Assembly (NCBI GenBank): GCA_937901365.1
Contig: CALCEF010000193.1
Span: forward strand, 1-6,337
Source: an uncultured euryarchaeote
Lineage (GTDB): Archaea; Thermoplasmatota; Poseidoniia; Poseidoniales; Thalassarchaeaceae
Direction of reading: 5' to 3'
DNA: 6,337 nucleotides
This document shows, piece after piece, positions 3,493 to 6,337 of the stretch. Made by a program: the position numbers and the translations under genes. The stretch's first letter is position 1. Every line of letters begins with the position of its first letter. Under the pieces are notes generated by a model that searched no databases, was not told the origin of the DNA, and saw nothing but the letters and a program-made list of their open reading frames with translations.

Positions 3493-6337
3493 ATGGGTTC
3501 ACTGCAGCGCGCCCGTAGGGCGCGGAGCCGACACCTCGCCAGCGGCCTAGTTTTACTCATGGTTCTCAGTTCTTTTGCGGCATTTTTGGCCCCCGTTCAA
3601 GCCAGTATTGCCACCGATGATGTGGCAATTACCACGGCTCTTGAGCCAACCCCTGAAATTCACTATGACACCAGCGATCTGATCGATTGGAAACCTTCGG
3701 TTTTAGTCGAAAATCAGTATGATTTCAATGCGGATTCACGCGTCATTGAACTCGAGATATGTGGTGGTGATTGGACGGGTCAGGCAACCTGTCCAACTCA
3801 ACATATCGTCAAGGAATCTTCAGCCCAGGCACCCAACCTCAACCGTTCCGGTGTCGATGGCGATTCGGCAGTTGTGACCTTCTGGTCATTCCTATGGTTC
3901 ATTGATTCAGGAGATGTTTCGACCTATTCCGGTGTATTTACAATCATGTTCCATTTCGCGATTGAAGATAACAATCCAAACAATGATCACTTGCGGTATA
4001 CTGTGACAATTGAAGATGACCTGGTCGATTTAATCGTCAATGATCACGATGTCGACACCACGGCCGTGTACAACAGTAATACACCCATTCCAGCCAATCT
4101 AGATGTTCGCAGCCGTTCTTGGCCAGAGGCAGTGAGTTTCTCCACCCATTGGTCGATGCATATGATTAATCCCCTAGTTGCTGATTCTGAGGATTGTGTG
4201 GATTGGGATATGAATTACACAGGGATTGGGGATTCTGACGGTTCAGGTGAATTGATTATTCATACAGCCAATCATTATGATACAACATCCAATGCATACC
4301 ACTCACCGTTCGATATACAAGTAACTCTGACGAATTCTTCGACGAAGATATTTGGAAACATTGTCGTTTCAGGAACTGAATATGGTGTGAACCATATCGT
4401 TGAGGTTACAGCCTCACTAAACGGGAGTGAGGTCTACACTGAAGTTTGGGAATTCATGGGGGATATGACCCAACAAACACAGCAGTACAATACCGATATT
4501 GAAAATGGCACAATTTGCTTCTCCGTAACGATGATTGCATCTGAGTTGTTGGTTGCTGAAGATCAGCATGAGTTGGGTGGATACAGTGGGACATACAATT
4601 CCCAAATGATTCCACTACCCGACATTGTTGCGCCGTACGCAGGCGATTTTGAAGTTCGAGCTTGGGTCAATGGCACATTTTTGGACCCCAATATTCACAA
4701 TGACATGCTCAGTTTTGACCTCACAGTGAATGATACTACAGATGTATGGATTCGTGAAGTCGTTCCAGCACGTGGGACTACCACGTATGTGATGCAGGGC
4801 GGAGAATATGTCGTTCGATATCCGTACGGTGAACAATCGATTCGGGTTGTATCTGGCAACATCGGTTGGGTTACAACCACATCTAGGGTCGAAGTAAACC
4901 TATACAATTTGGTGACGGATGAATTTGCGGCAGGTCCCTATACTTGTGATGTTACTCTGTCACCTGGTGAGGAAATCAATTGTGATTTTGATTTCTCTGC
5001 AACCGGACTTTTCACTCTCAATGCGTCGATTACAACCACTGATGGGAACATAGATCATTTCTCAAGTGACAATTGGTTTGAGCAGGCGATTATCATTGAT
5101 TTCGGAGCAATCAATCCAACCATCGCAAATCCAACTCCCACCGATGTGTTTGAGACAGGACAGAACATTCTCGCTGTAGCTGCAGTTGACCCCCAGGCTC
5201 CGATGCCTCTGAATTACACTTGGCGGATGAATTTCATGGAAATATTGGGCTATGGTCCAGTTGCCAACATTACGCTACCCATGGGTGAATGGGTTCTGAC
5301 CCTGTATGTCACAGATGAAGCAGACAACCTTGAGATCGCTACCCAACCGATTCGCATTCTCAATCGAGTTGAATTCCAAGCAATGCCACACGTTACAGGT
5401 GGAGTTGCCATTTCGACCTATTCAATGGCCCTCGACTTTGATGAACCTCAATTACCACCACCAGGTGTATTTTATCCATCAGCATACAATAAAGGAAAGG
5501 AGCCCTTGTTGCTATTCAATTTGTCAATGGTATCACCCTATGGTGTCGACATCAATGTGGACACCATTGAAGCGTGGTTAGATTTGAGTTATTTCCTTCC
5601 CCCCGCAATCGACCAATCCACTGTCGAGTTGTTGAGATTGGATGACTGGGGTGACACCGTAACCAACGAATTGACAGGCAGTGAGAGTTACACCGTCATC
5701 AACAACGGTACACTTCACATGATTGCGACAGAGAATAACGGCGGTTCCTTCATGATTATTGGCGAACTAAATGCGGTTGAAGTGAATCCAGGAAATTTGA
5801 CAATCGTTTTGCAAAAAGATGGGCAGGTCAAACTCACATGGGAGAATGAAGGGGATCACGAAAATCCATACTTCGGAGGTTGGCGAATTTTCAGAAAAGA
5901 CACATTCCGCTTCATATTCCCCTATGATTCAGCATCTCATTTCAGCGCATCCACCGGTGGCTACGCAATAACCGATGTCCCAAGTGACACCGAATCCTGG
6001 CAGGATCCGAATTATTGGGAAACTGGAACATGCCTATCTTACCTTGTGATGTCCCATTCCCGTGCTGGATTAATCAATTGGCAGTATGGCAATGTATCCA
6101 ATGGCGAATGGGATGATGAAGAGGAACGCATGATTGTTGAAGAGGTGTGCGTTGATAATTCAAACCCTGCAACAACAGTTGAGAGTATGGATGCATACGT
6201 CTCATTTGACAACAATAGTAAGCGACACACAGTCCACGTCAGTTGGACCTGGCCTGAAATAGATGATGAGGGGCCACTCACATGGAATCTTTACCGCACT
6301 CAAATTGTCCTCCCCAGCGTGACCTACCTCGAACCAT
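3493..6337 (+). CDS. Giant secreted beta-domain protein (PKD-like, Fn3-like), 3' end outside window
   Basis: This frame stays open from the ATG to the window edge: 948 residues with no stop. The N-terminus is a Sec-type signal peptide: Arg-rich n-region (6-13), hydrophobic core SGLVLLMVLSSFAAFLA (17-33) and an A-X-A-like site VQA-S, with cleavage after about residue 37. The remainder is acidic, Asn/Thr-rich and beta-like, with about 15 N-X-S/T sequons, suggesting N-glycosylation outside the cell. Eight cysteines (90, 100, 235, 342, 485, 497, 847, 886) could form four local disulfides. A PKD-like domain spans about 540-625 (NYTWRMNF, then WVLTLYVTDEADN). A domain resembling those ending 'GSFMIIGEL' covers about 655-758. 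Fn3-like units follow at about 760-860 (VKLTWENEG, GWRIFRKD) and from about 895 (VHVSWTWPE, WNLYRT) into the edge. An in-frame GTG at 3478 is a less likely start; Met23 would lose the n-region. Role unknown: surface or S-layer-associated, adhesin-like. Any C-terminal anchor is not visible. Confidence 0.92.
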   Translation, partial: MGSLQRARRARSRHLASGLVLLMVLSSFAAFLAPVQASIATDDVAITTALEPTPEIHYDTSDLIDWKPSVLVENQYDFNADSRVIELEICGGDWTGQATCPTQHIVKESSAQAPNLNRSGVDGDSAVVTFWSFLWFIDSGDVSTYSGVFTIMFHFAIEDNNPNNDHLRYTVTIEDDLVDLIVNDHDVDTTAVYNSNTPIPANLDVRSRSWPEAVSFSTHWSMHMINPLVADSEDCVDWDMNYTGIGDSDGSGELIIHTANHYDTTSNAYHSPFDIQVTLTNSSTKIFGNIVVSGTEYGVNHIVEVTASLNGSEVYTEVWEFMGDMTQQTQQYNTDIENGTICFSVTMIASELLVAEDQHELGGYSGTYNSQMIPLPDIVAPYAGDFEVRAWVNGTFLDPNIHNDMLSFDLTVNDTTDVWIREVVPARGTTTYVMQGGEYVVRYPYGEQSIRVVSGNIGWVTTTSRVEVNLYNLVTDEFAAGPYTCDVTLSPGEEINCDFDFSATGLFTLNASITTTDGNIDHFSSDNWFEQAIIIDFGAINPTIANPTPTDVFETGQNILAVAAVDPQAPMPLNYTWRMNFMEILGYGPVANITLPMGEWVLTLYVTDEADNLEIATQPIRILNRVEFQAMPHVTGGVAISTYSMALDFDEPQLPPPGVFYPSAYNKGKEPLLLFNLSMVSPYGVDINVDTIEAWLDLSYFLPPAIDQSTVELLRLDDWGDTVTNELTGSESYTVINNGTLHMIATENNGGSFMIIGELNAVEVNPGNLTIVLQKDGQVKLTWENEGDHENPYFGGWRIFRKDTFRFIFPYDSASHFSASTGGYAITDVPSDTESWQDPNYWETGTCLSYLVMSHSRAGLINWQYGNVSNGEWDDEEERMIVEEVCVDNSNPATTVESMDAYVSFDNNSKRHTVHVSWTWPEIDDEGPLTWNLYRTQIVLPSVTYLEP
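3508..3524 (+). other. GC-only hairpin just inside the giant gene's coding start
   Basis: CGCGCCC (3508-3514), loop GTA, then GGGCGCG (3518-3524) form a perfect 7-base-pair all-G/C stem. In a leaderless mRNA it would sit 15 to 31 bases after the start of the ATG. It lies in the Arg-rich n-region of the signal peptide, so Arg/Ala codon choice may account for it. A translational control role is speculative. Confidence 0.45.

Noticed and set aside
4417..4907. Minus-strand open frames antisense to the giant gene (also 6039-6281, and plus frame 5306-5581)
   Set aside because: The continuous 948-residue frame with signal peptide and domain motifs explains this DNA; the alternatives are short and lack motifs.

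Overview
The window looks archaeal. The evidence is a KaiC/RecA-fold gene cluster, a protein with an archaeal type IV pilin-like N-terminus, a large signal-peptide-bearing protein rich in N-X-S/T sequons, archaeal-type ribosome binding sites inside an operon, and apparently leaderless first genes. The moderate G+C, the lamin-tail and PKD/Fn3-like secreted proteins and the Arg-rich signal peptide resemble marine Thermoplasmatota (Marine Group II/III, Poseidoniia). That placement is an inference from style; no marker gene is present.

Layout, left to right. Positions 39-2213 on the minus strand hold three consecutive RecA/KaiC-fold genes, transcribed from right to left. The first (1452-2213) has a complete Walker A motif. 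The second (872-1459) overlaps it by 8 bases and has lost the P-loop. The third (39-860) starts 11 bases later and keeps the glycine-rich loop but has Met where the catalytic Lys should be. Ribosome binding sites lie over or just before the upstream stop codons, so the three are very likely co-translated. Upstream of them, also on the minus strand, 2294-3412 encodes a membrane-anchored pilin-like protein with a C-terminal lamin-tail domain. An 80-base gap with a direct repeat and a TATA-like element separates it from the ATPase trio.

A second 80-base gap (3413-3492) is a divergent promoter region. From it a very large secreted protein (3493 to beyond 6337) reads rightward and is cut off by the window edge after 948 residues. 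It has a signal peptide, eight cysteines spaced as four plausible pairs, about 15 N-glycosylation sequons, and PKD-like and Fn3-like beta domains.

Working picture (inference): an envelope locus in which a surface pilin-like protein and a giant secreted beta-domain protein sit beside a cytoplasmic RecA-fold assembly with one active ATPase subunit and two pseudo-ATPase subunits. The best-known RecA-fold protein working with archaeal pilus machinery is ArlH/FlaH of the archaellum, which makes a pilus or secretion role worth testing. No motor ATPase or platform protein is in this window. There is no stretch over 300 bases without a gene, and I saw no RNA gene, mobile element or CRISPR array.
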